Shown here piece after piece: positions 34,189 to 46,847 of a stretch of DNA of 64,000 bases. Below the pieces are notes generated by a model. The model was not told the DNA's origin and did no database searches. It was given only the letters and a program-made list of their open reading frames with translations. This stretch comes from Zarea fungicola (Eukaryota; Ascomycota; Sordariomycetes; Hypocreales; Cordycipitaceae): positions 1 through 64,000 of the forward strand of contig FWCC01000200.1 in the NCBI GenBank assembly GCA_900169235.1. The letters run 5' to 3'. The translations under genes and the position numbers were made by a program. The number at the start of each line of letters is the position of its first letter. The first letter of the stretch is position 1.

Positions 34189-34655
34189 TGAAGGAATATG
34201 ACACTTGTGCTGCACCATACAAGTTTTATGAAGTTATGAAGGAACAGACAAACATGAAAATGAAGGCAAAATCCGGTTTTACGGAAAAGTGTCAAATGAA
34301 GCTAATAATCAGCCTCGATTGCTCCATTTGGGGTATGACATGTAATATTTACTTGTATACTATTACCTTGCCTGCTTACATGGCTGGCATGGACACACTG
34401 TAAACATTGTCCTTATATAGCCTCATACAATTACTTGTACACAGCAATCACAACTGACCGATTTGGTCTGGTAACTTTTGCAGCTGTGACCGAAGAGAAT
34501 ATACGTATGTTCATGATCAAATTGGGTATTTCCAGAAACTCAAAACAAAACAAGAAACAGTATTCCACGCTTACTCCAAAGACACCAAAAGAATCCAAAA
34601 TATGCGTCTCATCCTCATCATGCATACAGCCTCCTCCTCCTCCTGCTCTTTCGAT
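34189..34655. other. Intergenic between convergent genes
   Basis: Lies between the 3' ends of the small membrane-protein gene and SPC24. AT-rich, probably 3' untranslated sequence and terminators. Confidence 0.4.
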
Positions 34656-35358
34656 TTATAGCGTCTTCCAAAAGTAATTCGCATAAAAGTATCGCGAAAA
34701 CTTCTTTTCCATATTCACGACATGCACATCCCCTTTGCGGTCATTTCGAACAACGGCCCTCGCCCACTCGCCGTCTTTTTCATCCCGTTCTATGTCAACC
34801 CCCAAACTGCGATACACCCGCAGTCGCAGCAGCACCTCATCATCCACAAAGTCACGCCGGCGGGCATTGACGTCGCCCTCGACGCCTTGCAGCTCCAGTT
34901 CCTGCAGCCGCGCCGCCAGGTCGGCCGCCTGCAGCGCGGTGCGCTCTGCCTCTGCCTCGGCGTCGCTCGCGGCCTTGGCGGTGCGAAACTTGTGCGAGTC
35001 GAGCGCTGTGATCGTGGACGCGTGGTCGGCCGACGAATGCGAGGCGATGAGCGCCTCGTGCTGGCCGGCGAGGGTGTTGAGCTGGCGGGATAGCTTTTTC
35101 AAGGACGATTCGACTTCGCGCATGCGGAGGTCGCGCGCTTGCTGCAGTGTGGAGAGGGATTCGCTGATGCGGGCGACGGCGAGCTTATCGGGGTCAATGT
35201 TGAAATTGTTGACTGTGTGCTCAATGAGCTATTGAACAGGAAAATTTTTCAACCGAATTAGTTATTTATTTATTTTCTTTCATTTTGGACGGTGCTAGGT
35301 GTCTAATTCGCGATGCACAAATAAAACATACCGTGGCTGGACTCTCTGCGAGCAACAT
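34656..35358 (-). CDS. SPC24: Kinetochore protein Spc24 (Ndc80 complex)
   Basis: Two exons, 35358-35332 (nine codons) and 35228-34656, give 199 residues; the intron (gtatgt...caatag) joins SPAT to [16 protein letters not shown] in frame. Residues about 30-120 form a long coiled coil ([20 protein letters not shown], then Ala/Glu-rich heptads). The C-terminal globular part has [18 protein letters not shown] and ends with [14 protein letters not shown], as expected for Spc24. It pairs with Spc25 at the inner end of the Ndc80 complex and links microtubule attachment to the inner kinetochore. Length agrees with fungal Spc24 (about 200). The gene is divergent from FIS1, with 772 bp between the starts. 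Confidence 0.9.
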
Positions 35359-36130
35359 CTTGGTCGATTTGTTGTTGGCGGCCGGTGTCGCGTGTAAATG
35401 GTTCGACTGTACAATGTACGTATCGAGCAAGTGTTTTGTGATTCTGGAAAAGAAAACAGTGTATGGCGGTTTTCTTGCGACAGCTCGCGAGTTTGCCTTC
35501 GCCGATTTAATTGAATTTCTGTCGAAGGAGGAGTCCAATGTCTAGATGTGTGTCTGACGCCCAAGGTGGAGCCTTTCGAAACCAAACATAAAGTCGCGTC
35601 GGCCAGGTGACAATTCATCTTAACAGCTTTTGGTGCCGCCCCACATGCATAATAAAGTGCACCTGGCTGATGTCATGGGCCTGATTTCATGCCTCGTTCG
35701 CAAACGTAAGATTGTACTCTGTATTCTTACGACGACTAATTAAATTGGTTATTGTCCAATATATATATATATATATATCTGTCAGTACTCTATAGCAAAA
35801 TTATTTTGCTCCTGGGTAAGTTTACTGAAGCTTTTGATTTTGGGCCGTGCCTTGCCGCTGTGTGGGTACAAGGGAAACGTCATACGCCACATGTGCACCC
35901 GCCACAATTCCGCCACTGGCCCAAAGCTCAAGTTCAACCGCAAGCCAGCTCTTCATCGCAAGAACCCGTCCATCTGTCTCTTTTCGCAAACCTGGAAACG
36001 TCCATTTCATTCTTCAACGACAAAACCCCTACCAGCCCATATTCGAGCCGTTTACCTGTTGATTCGATTTCATTCGTCTCGTCCTTCCCGTACAATACAC
36101 ACAGGCTTTGACAGCCCCCGCACCACCGAA
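35359..36130. promoter_or_regulatory. Divergent intergenic region SPC24/FIS1
   Basis: Must contain both promoters. It contains an (AT)10 run at 35759-35778 and a C-rich, T-rich leader before FIS1. Exact start sites are not visible. Confidence 0.5.
35759..35778. repeat. AT dinucleotide microsatellite
   Basis: Ten AT units in the SPC24/FIS1 intergenic region. Confidence 0.9.
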
Positions 36131-36913
36131 ATGGTTGCTGAGCTTCCCTGTGAGTAGACCGATGACGATATAATCGCAAGCTTTTTCTTTCTTTGCAGCT
36201 TTGGATATGTTTCACAGAATGCTGACAAATTCATCAGATGCACTTGATGCGGAAACGTTAGTCTGAGTCTCACCCCCAATCTCCGATATACACATATATG
36301 CTTTTATTTCTTCGATCGTACGCCAACGGGTACAATTATGCTAACACATCTCTCTTTTGGAACACACCAGGCCTCTCAACGCTGCAGAGCTCAAGGTCCT
36401 GCGATCGCAATACGAAAAAGAAGGTGACATGGTAGGAGTCCAAACAAAGTTTAACTACGCTTGGGTACGTACAGAAATCCCTCCGCTTCCTCAGCACGCA
36501 TCCCCTGCCAAGATAAAGAGCCTGGGCCTGTCATACATTCATTCTGCACATTAACTAACATGTCCTTGTCCCAAAAACAATAGGGCCTCGTCAAGTCCAC
36601 AAACCGCGGCGACCAGCAGCTCGGCGTCCAGCTCCTCTCCGAAATCTTCCGCGTCTCCCCGGAGCGCCGCCGCGAATGCCTCTACTACCTCGCCCTCGGC
36701 AACTACAAGCTCGGCAGCTACGGCGAGGCCCGCCGGTACAACGACCTGCTCCTCGACAAGGAGCCTGCCAACCTGCAGGCCGCCAACCTGCGCCAGCTCA
36801 TCGACGACAAGGTAGCCAAGGAAGGGCTCCTCGGCGTCGCCATTCTCAGCGGCGTCGGTCTGGTTGCTGGCGTCGTCGGTGCCTTTGTCATGAAGAATGC
36901 CAGAAAGAGGTGA
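36131..36913 (+). CDS. FIS1: Mitochondrial fission protein Fis1
   Basis: Four exons (36131-36149, 36238-36256, 36371-36464, 36584-36913) give 153 residues, the usual Fis1 length. The first two coding exons are only 19 nt each and together encode MVAELPYALDAE. The rest carries the TPR-like bundle ([51 protein letters not shown]), a C-terminal membrane helix (about 128-147, [20 protein letters not shown]) and the short basic tail KNARKR that targets the outer mitochondrial membrane. Fis1 recruits adaptor and dynamin proteins for mitochondrial and peroxisomal division. The splice model is forced by the conserved start and closes in frame. Confidence 0.95.
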
Positions 36914-37913
36914 AAAAAAAACTTTAATAGAATAATAATTCAAGAGTTTTCGAGCAAGGCACAAAATTCAGCAACGTCCAAAACAAAGTTAAACTGAACG
37001 GGCTTTAAAAAACGAGCAAAGGTTTTAGACGTCTTGTCTTTATCATTGGTGGGCAAAGGCCCCCATGTGAACAATACAACAGTGCGGGTTCACTGCGTGC
37101 GGAGAAGCAAAAATCCCTCCTCCTTATCGTTATTGTACTTTTTTTCTTCTACTTCGTACAAATATGGCAAGAAGCAAGATTTGGGGAAAATATGCAATCA
37201 CTCGTGCGAGGGCATATAGAATTGCCAAAGAGAAATGATCAATATAGGTTATCAATGACATTAAAACGAACTAAAGAAAAAAGAATAGCAAATGACTGAT
37301 CGCACCAAGAAATAAACAAACGGCGTCCGGTATGGAGGCTAAAAGTACACTGGCTCAACTCCAACATCTAAAGTACAAAACTTCCCACTAATGAGTCAGG
37401 GCGTGTTGATAAAACAGTCAATTTCGTTGTACTAGATTATAAAAGGAAACCATAAGTGCGCAACGTCAGTGACAAACAACAACCAATTCGCCAAGAAGAC
37501 AACCCTCAAATGAAAGCAAACCTGTCCTCCAAGATCTTTAGTCAACCGTTTGCGGCAGCTCGGAAGCAAGAACAAGTTTTCAACACAGAGAACATCATTG
37601 GTATCAACCAGTTACCATGGCTCCTGGTCTTTCGCGTTTCCTTCCTCGCCTGTCTGCGCCTATTTGGCACTGCATGACTATTCAGTAAAAACACTTTTCC
37701 TTCAAACCATTCCTGCAACAATGGTATTTTTCGGTTGACAAATTAGATACGGAGTCGTAATTAAAGTAGAAGCGGGCCTGAAGAGGTGATAAAAAACTAA
37801 GCATATAAGGAAATGTGTGGCGTAGAGCCTGTGCTGCCCAAAGCATCATGGTACTCAGACATGGTCGTACAGAGAGCAAGTCATCATCGAAGCAGAGCTC
37901 GAGTACCGACAGT
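36914..37913. other. Intergenic between convergent FIS1 and septin genes
   Basis: 1 kb, AT-rich, with TACGGAGT at 37748-37755. It probably holds both 3' untranslated regions. No gene seen. Confidence 0.4.
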
Positions 37914-40156
37914 TTATCGCAGAGAGAAACCCTTGCGCTTGCCTTCCTTCTCGAGGGGGCGGCCGCTTTCGATGCGCTGCTTCTTATCCTCAAGCTCTAG
38001 GCGTTGGCGGTCGAGCTGCTCCTTCATCTCGCGGTGGCGGGCATACAGCTCCTCTTCTGATTGCTTGAGCTTACTCTCCTTCTCCTGCACCTTCTGCTGG
38101 AAAACCATCTTCATTTCAGCCTCCATCTTGGCAAGTTTCTGCTCGTGTAGGGCCCGCTCCTCCTCCTGCTTGACAGCAGGGTTAACCTCCTTGAAGACGC
38201 TGGGGTCCTGAGAAACACCCATAGCAATAAGCTTGTCGGTACGGTAGTTCTCGTAGAGCGTATTGTTTGTGTGCTCCTTGAGCTCCTCCATATGGGTACG
38301 AATGAGCATCTGGCGCAGCTTGACAAAGTCACAGTGCTCTTCGTTATCAACCTCGATGATGCCCCATGGGTACTGACGACCGCGAACGGCACGTCCATCA
38401 GGAGTCTTGATCTCATTGGTGGCGCCAACAACAGCGAAGGGGACCTTGGACATGATCTCGTTGTTCTCGGCAATGGTCTCCTCATCGTCGAGCTCGTATC
38501 TGGGACCTTCGAAGATCTGAATACCGTGGTGCTTGATATCGGCCAGGATCTAGAATATAAAGTTAGAATCAACGGTTGGCCAGACTTGTTTCAGTCCCAA
38601 CTTACTCTGGCCTTGAAGCTGGCAATCTCCTCATCGGTAAGTGTGTCGGACTTGGCAATCACGGGGATCAGGTTGACCTTGGTATGGAGGCGGCGCATAA
38701 CCTCGATGTCAAGGGGCTTGAGAGAGTGACCAGTGGGCTGAATGAAGAAGACACAGGCGTGAATTCTGTTGTCGACAATGTTCATTCTGTTGACCTTGTT
38801 CTCAGCATCGAGGTAGGCATCAAAACGTTGTTCAATGTTGTCGGTGATGGGGCGCCACGACTCGTCGTTGTTGACAAAGTCACCGAAGCCGGGAGTATCA
38901 ACAACAGTCAAGCGGAGGCGGACACCGGCTTCTTCAATATCGGCGCTGATAGACTGAATGGTGACAGTCTTGGGAATGATGTCGAGGCTAGGTCCCTTGC
39001 GCTCCTTGGGGGGGTAAAGGGAAGTATTGAAGAGGGTGTTGACAAGCGTGGACTTGCCCAGCCCGGATTCACCTGTACCCATGTTAGAGCTACTCAACAA
39101 CAAAACTCGTCCTTAACTTACCGACAACCATGACGTTGAAATTGAACCCCTTGCGGACACTCTTACGGTGCCACTGGTTAGGTAAGTTGGCGAATCCAAC
39201 GTAGCCGGTAAGCTTGCGTCTGACAATGTTTCTATTATCCTGCACAGGAGCAGAGCTGGGTGCATCTACAGATACAGTGTTAGAAGGGAGGTCCCCTTTG
39301 CCGATATCTGTCGGAATATCAAGCTTGCCGGTAGCAGGAGAGGCGGGTGCCATCGTGGGCGGGGAGCCACTGCCGTTGGTCGCTATTCAAAGTTGTTAGC
39401 ATATCCTCAGAATAATGCAGCGGCGTTTCATGGAAATTGAGTGAACAGGCAATGGCAATTGGAGGCTCCTGACAGGATGGGTCATTGATTTTGCGTTTGC
39501 CGGTATCTGCTGACACAACAGTGCCTATTTCGGTGTTATCCGAGCACGCGCCGTCAGAGTCGGATTTGGACAAGTCCATCGGATCTGAGTAGAGCTCATC
39601 AAACGACATTGAGTTCCAAGACCCCAGTTTAGGTGGCTCAGCCACATCTAGCATGCTCCGGAACTGTCTAACAGTCTCAGGTACTGATGCCATAACTGGG
39701 CTGGAACAAGGACGCAGAGGGCCGGAAGGGAGGCCTGTAATGCGCTGCGCAGATTGCGGCTGCTGAGTTCCAGGTTTTCGGCTATCAATTTTGGCGACCG
39801 GCTGCGGAGTCTGGTCTAGTTGAATGCTTCGGGTACGAGATTTGACTTGTTGCACAAAATCAAATGGCATCGTAGGCTATTGAAAGTACTGACAGTCTGC
39901 GACTGTGTGATGCTGCAGACGTCCCAAAAGTTTCAACCCCAAGAAAAAGTAGATGACGAAAATTGTATGTCGAACGAGCAGACGTTGTGCAGAAGGGGAA
40001 CCAGATATAAGGAGGGTGATGAGAAAAGTCGAAGGAGGCCCAACATGGTAATGCCCATTGAGACGCACATAATGCGCAAGAGCCCCTTTTGCCTTTGCGA
40101 CTGCCCACGCGACGCGAAGCAAGGCTTCAAACGAAAAAAAGAATATTCTTACCCAT
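37914..40156 (-). CDS. Septin, Cdc3/AspB type
   Basis: Four coding exons (40156-40153, 39382-39122, 39072-38606, 38549-37914) give 455 residues. The protein contains [20 protein letters not shown] (a polybasic lipid-binding stretch), the P-loop GESGLGKST, the switch [12 protein letters not shown] (G4) and the septin unique element; a C-terminal coiled coil rich in Glu/Lys/Gln covers about the last 100 residues. Septins assemble into GTP-binding filaments at septa, the polarised tip and membranes. The GYVGFANLP opening fits the Cdc3 group best. The first coding exon is only ATGG, followed by a perfect donor (gtaaga) and a 770-nt intron ending after TGCTAAC...gaatag; this gives [10 protein letters not shown]. 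An in-intron open frame is described under findings. Exons 2-4 are certain, exon 1 is inferred. Confidence 0.9.
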
Positions 40157-41774
40157 ATTTATGTATAAGGAGCGGTCGACCGTTTCTTAATGAATGGTTG
40201 GAAAGTACGGCTTCTTGTAGAAATATTAGCAACGCTCCTGTGCCGCCATGGTGCATGTGCAATGTAGGCTCTTCAGGGACGAGATTGCGGCAGGGGAAAC
40301 CGGGCAATTAGTGCATTGAGAGCAATTCTGAGTCTTGTAACAACACCGATTAGGTATCGCTAAGAAAACTATGAAGCGCGATGCCTTCGTTGGAGAGTGG
40401 CGAGGAGACAGATCGCTCGGAGGGCAGCTAACTTACGTATCAAAGGATGACAGGGTCCTAAATGATGGACACCAAGGATGACAGTCTCACCGGAACAGAG
40501 GCGTCGAGGAGAAGTTGCAAGAACGCAACTAGCAAACAAGAGAGGCAGTAGCGATGATGGCGGAAGAACGACGAAAGAAACTGACGTGAGGATCGCAGGT
40601 TCGTCTGCTAGGAGGAGAAGGAGTGACTTTTTTGGGGGGGGTCGTTCAATTGGGGGACAGGAGGTGGGATTTGTGCCTGGCTGGCAAGCCTTCTGCAAGT
40701 ACGCAGCGCACAGCGGGTAGCCAGCACGCGCAGACCTGTGTTTGGGCGTTTGGACCCGGCTTAAGTGGCACCTGGCAAAAGGGGGTTTGTGCGAGGCTAG
40801 CCTTGATTGGCTTAGCGCTCTCAGGGGGCGAGTGGGCTGGCTCTCTGAAAGCTCAACGGCAACTTTTAACTGGAGTGGATTTCCAGTTTGCAGACTTCCA
40901 GTAGGCTCTCCTTGTTGGTATTATCACCTCTGCCACCGACTGACACCTGGCAACCCTGGCTTATTAGGTACAAGCCCGTGAGTGCAGTACTGCTTTGTAG
41001 GATTCTGGGCGAGAACGGAGCAGTACAAGTTCTAGCAGCACGCAATGCCCTACAGAGAGGTACCAATGCAGTATGAAGAGCCTCTCCATCCGAGACCTTG
41101 TCCCAAGCTCCTGAGGCAAGTGTCGGTCGGCATGCGGCTCCTTTTTCTTTTCCCGCTGAGATGACTTAATTTAGCGAACGTTGTATTCCTGGCACAGTAC
41201 TACAACCTCGGAGCAAACCTGTTGCCAAATTCCCTAACATGATCATTCATTATGTTTGTTACAGTCAGCGACCCGACACTACCTACCTACTTACTGGATG
41301 GTAACTAGTTCAGATGGGGCTCGGTAACTGCAGCCACGCCAGATATTGCTGTACAGTAGCTCTATTTCCAACAGGGGATGGCTGATAATTAAAACTTTTG
41401 AGTTCTCCTAACTCCTTAATAGAACCCCGACCCTGCACCAAAGGTCATTGTTGGCACTGGGTATTCAGTGATGAGCTGGCAAAAATTTCGTTTTTTCCTT
41501 TTGTTCTTGACTGAATGGACTAAAAGTGCTTTTTAATGGCCGATAGGTAAAAGGGGCCAAGCATGATCTCACTACTGTGCAGATGCAAAAGCAAAACTGG
41601 TTCTTGTTCGTTCTCCTATTCCTCTCTCTCTGATCGCCTTTGGTTAGTCTTCCCTACTGGTACATGCAGTGTGTCATATCTGGACAGAGTCTCCACAAAC
41701 AACGGCCCTCATTTCGGTGGCCAGGCATTGCCTTCTGCTGTTGAAACTAATGGGCTACTGGCAGGAGTAAAGGT

Positions 41775-41792
41775 TTATTATTATTATTATTA
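41775..41792. repeat. TTA trinucleotide microsatellite
   Basis: Six TTA units in intergenic DNA. Confidence 0.85.
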
Positions 41793-41860
41793 TTTCAGCT
41801 CAAGATGTTTGAACCACCGGCGCCCGATTGCGCATTCCCGGCCTGCCCCGGACCTGCTAG

Positions 41861-41884
41861 GCGGGTTGGCGGGTTGGCGGGTTT
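41861..41884. repeat. Short tandem repeat, GCGGGTTG three times
   Basis: Three 8-nt units, the last with one mismatch, in intergenic DNA. Confidence 0.8.
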
Positions 41885-42570
41885 CCCCCAGTCCTGTGTG
41901 GGCGCTCTGGCCAGATTTTAGCCCACGGGTTCCACTGTTCTCTTGCAGCCAAGTCATAATAGCAAGCAACTGGCTGTGGCGCGCGCTACCAAATGTGTTT
42001 GCTACGCTCACCTAGTTTTGTTATGGCGACCGTACGAATCGGACACCATGCATCTGAAGATGGATGCAGCCATAATTATGGGCTGTCTATTTGAATACGA
42101 GAATCATTCGTATTTCAATGCAGCAACGCTGCTACCAGAGATATGCGAGGACTCTTGCATTCACTGCCTAGCTAGCTCATCCGCCACTGCGCTTCTATTC
42201 AAGCTTGGTAGTTTGTTTCTAGTACTGTTGCTTTCCTGCCAGTCAGGAAGCACTACTGGGCAGGTCAGTACTTAAGCGACAATATATCGGCGAAAAACCA
42301 CCACACATCCCCTCGCAATGGCCAGAACGCGACACGAAAGGGGCAAGGATTAGAACAATAAAATAAACACATTAACAGAATAGCAAGGTGACGATGCACC
42401 TAGTATTGTACATCCAATAGTGCTGTAGGGTAACCTCAATGACAATAGGTCACATTGGCCAAGCCATAATCCTCAGCCACGATAAAGCAATCATTTTGAG
42501 CCAAATTATAATAGGAGATTGTTAAAGTCCACACCTAAAGCGGCTGTATGATACAGTGTTTCCTTCTCAC

Positions 42571-43930
<1,360 letters not shown>

Positions 43931-44401
43931 CTCAATCTGACAATTGCACTTCGTCAACAGCAAGTTGCAATTTCAAAGGCGTGTAGCGAAACAAGTTGCA
44001 CAGGTCTTGTGCGTGGTCGATTCAGAGCTTGTCTTGCTGGCCCGGCGATCAAAGAAGCCGATGGCTAGCGCCGAGCTGCCGAATGAGTTGCAGTTTACCG
44101 GGTACCTTGGTGTAGGCAGAGCCATTGGTGTCGGCCTAGGTAGCCTCTAACTCACACAGTGGCCAATGGTTGTGCTCGTAATAATCAGGTAATAATGAGA
44201 TCATGTGATGTCGTGTGGAATCGCGCGACCACTGACCTGGCTCTCAGCAGCGCGTTTCGTGCCTGGAACTAGGCAGCATTCACGGACCCACTCGCTCAAG
44301 CTTCAGAGAGTTCATTGCTGGGTTCTCTTATAACTGTCCCCGTGCTTGTCCAATGTGCGTGTCATCGTCGCCTCTGAATCCAATTTACCAAGACTGAAAT
44401 A
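43931..44401. promoter_or_regulatory. Divergent promoter region HEM15/KU70
   Basis: 471 bp between the two start codons. Both genes must be driven from here. No canonical TATA box stands out. Confidence 0.6.
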
Positions 44402-46459
44402 ATGGCGGACAATAATCAAAGCTGGAGGAGGGATGAGGAGGATGAGGCTGAACAGGAAATTGATGAAACAGTGAGCATTCAACTTGTGCATATCCCGTCG
44501 CCTTCCCCACATGCTAATAACTATAGTCATATAAAGCGCAGAAAGACGCGGTTTTGTTGGCCATTGAGGTTAGTGAGTCGATGCTGAGACCGCCTCCGGC
44601 CTCAGATGCCAAAAAGGCAGACCGGGATAGCCCTGTTCAAGCTGCTCTAAAATGTGCCTTCCACCTGATGGAGCAGCGCATTATATCCAACCCCAAAGAT
44701 ATGATGGGCATATTGCTTTTTGGTACTGAAAAGACCAAGTTTCAGCTTGACGAAAATGGAAGAAGTGGGTTAGGCTATCCTCACTGCTACCTGTTCACGG
44801 ACCTCGACGTACCATCCGCAGATGACGTTAAAGCAATGAGGGCACTTGTGGAGGATGAGGATATGGAAGGCGATATCCTCAAGCCAACATCCGAAACAGT
44901 ATCCATGTCAAATGTACTATTCTGTGCCAACCAGATTTTCACAACGCGGGCAGCCAATTTTGGCAGCCGCCGCCTGTTTTTAGTCACCGACAATGATAAC
45001 CCACATGCAACCGACAAAGCTGCCAGATCTGCAGCGGCTGTACGTGCCAAAGACTTGTACGATCTAGGTGTATCGATCGACCTTTTCCCCATTTCCCATC
45101 AAGACTCGCAATTTGATCTTGCAAAATTCTACGATGTATGCATATCAGGCCAGGCTTTCTTTGCCATTTACTGCTCGCTGACATGTGTCCTAGGATATTT
45201 TGTATCGGGACCCATTGGCAGAGGCAAACTCGCAACAGGTTCTCGTATCTAAATCCGGCGATGGATTAAATTTACTGACGTCGCTCATCTCCAATATCAA
45301 CTCCAAACAGACTCCCAAGCGGGCACTCTTCTCAAACCTACCCCTTGAGATTGCCCCTGGTCTTCAAATTTCTGTCAAGGGTTATAACATCCTTCACAAG
45401 CAAGCCCCAGCGCGAACCTGCTATATCTGGTTGGACGGCGAAAAGCCGCAGCTTGCTGTTGGCGAAACGGCGAGGATCGCCGAAGACAGCACGCGAACTG
45501 TCGAGAAGGGCGAGATGAAGAAAGCGTACAAATTCGGCGGTGAGTATGTATACTTCTCACCGGAAGAGCAAAAACGTCTCAGAGACTTTGGAAGTCCTGT
45601 CATTCGCATTATTGGCTTCAAATCACGACATATGATACCAATCTGGCACAGTGTCAAGAAATCGACATTCATCTATCCTAGCGAGGAAGATTACATTGGC
45701 TCTACTCGCGTTTTTACTGCATTGTGGGAGAAGCTGCTGCATGACGACAAAGTTGCGCTGGCTTGGTGCATTGTGCGGTCCAATGCAAATCCCATGCTGG
45801 CAGCGATTATACCATCAAAATCACCAGCCGATGAACGATCCGGCACGCCGTTTTTACCCGCCGGTCTGTGGCTACACCCTCTTCCGTTTGCAGATGATAT
45901 AAGAGAATTAAAGCCAAGCGGCGGTGGCAAGCTGGTACAGGCATCAGATGACCTAAAGACACAAATGCGCACCATCATTCAGCAGCTGCAGTTACCAAAA
46001 GCCATGTACAACCCGACAAAATATCCAAATCCGTCGTTGCAGTGGCACTACAAAATTCTTCAAGCGCTTGCTCTTGAAGAAGAAGTGCCTGACGTCGCTG
46101 AAGACGCGACCCTTCCGAAATTCAAGGCCATCAGCAAACGCGCTGGCGGTTATCTGGAAGAATGGTCCGAGACCCTGTCGAGTGAGACAAAATCGGCCAC
46201 TGCAGCTAGAGCCGTCAAAAGAGAAAACGAGGACGAATTGCCAGAACGGCCGGCCAAACGTGGAAAGTCCGTTTCTAACGACCAACCAAGTGGTTCTACG
46301 CTGCAGCCCGCGCAACTCAAAGCTATTATTGATGATGGCTCAATTGCGAAAATGACTGTTGCTCAGCTAAAGGATATTGCTGGCGCAAAGGGACTGAGCA
46401 CTAGCGGAAGAAAGTTTGAGATAGTAGAGCGCATCGAGCAATGGGTGGAAGAGAACTGA
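44402..46459 (+). CDS. KU70: Ku70, DNA end-binding subunit of non-homologous end joining
   Basis: Three exons (44402-44470, 44527-45135, 45194-46459) give 647 residues. An acidic N-terminal arm leads into the von Willebrand A-like domain ([23 protein letters not shown]), then the Ku beta-barrel core (about 240-480, with [49 protein letters not shown] and [11 protein letters not shown]), a C-terminal arm, a basic stretch ([17 protein letters not shown]) and a SAP domain (about 608-645, [19 protein letters not shown]). With Ku80 it forms the ring that loads on double-strand break ends and recruits the ligase IV machinery; it also acts at telomeres. Length and order match fungal Ku70. Very secure. 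Confidence 0.97.
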
Positions 46460-46847
46460 TTGATGTAGCACCATTTGTCAGCCTCTTGCCCATATTAGTT
46501 GATTGTATAATAGCTGAGAGGTTCATATAGATGGCAACCATGGGCTTATAGCTTGACAGCCTAGAACTTTTTCATATTCATGTAAAAATATTAACTTCTG
46601 GTCCGCGTAAAGTATACAATTATCCAACGTGCAAGATTTTGGATAGACGCGTCGCAATGCTTGAATTGGCTGATGATTCGCTCACCCGGCCCCACAGTTT
46701 AGCTTCTATTTCGCACGCCAATAATATGGTTTCCCCTCGTCAACTGCTTTGCGCCTGTCATCAATAGCCGCCATGTACAGAGGTGCCGAGCTTAATGATT
46801 GAAGAATATGAAGGCTAAAACTCAAAGTAAATTGCCTATGTAAAGAC
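46460..46847. other. Intergenic between KU70 and the second zinc-cluster gene
   Basis: 388 bp with the KU70 3' end and the short promoter of the same-strand gene at 46848. A CCCCTCGTC element sits near 46733; otherwise nothing distinct. Confidence 0.4.

Larger units (their letters stand above)
40157..42570. other. Intergenic, septin promoter side
   Basis: 2.4 kb upstream of the septin gene and downstream of ferrochelatase. It holds a G/T-rich stretch (40620-40850), a TTA microsatellite (41775-41792) and an 8-nt triple repeat (41861-41884). Open frames up to 150 residues on the plus strand lack family character. Confidence 0.4.

Noticed and set aside
35395..35412. GGTTCGACTG, B-box-like
   Set aside because: No cloverleaf around it; it lies just upstream of SPC24.
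39820..40311. 163-residue plus-strand frame over the septin first intron
   Set aside because: It begins with TTG, not ATG, and shows no family character.
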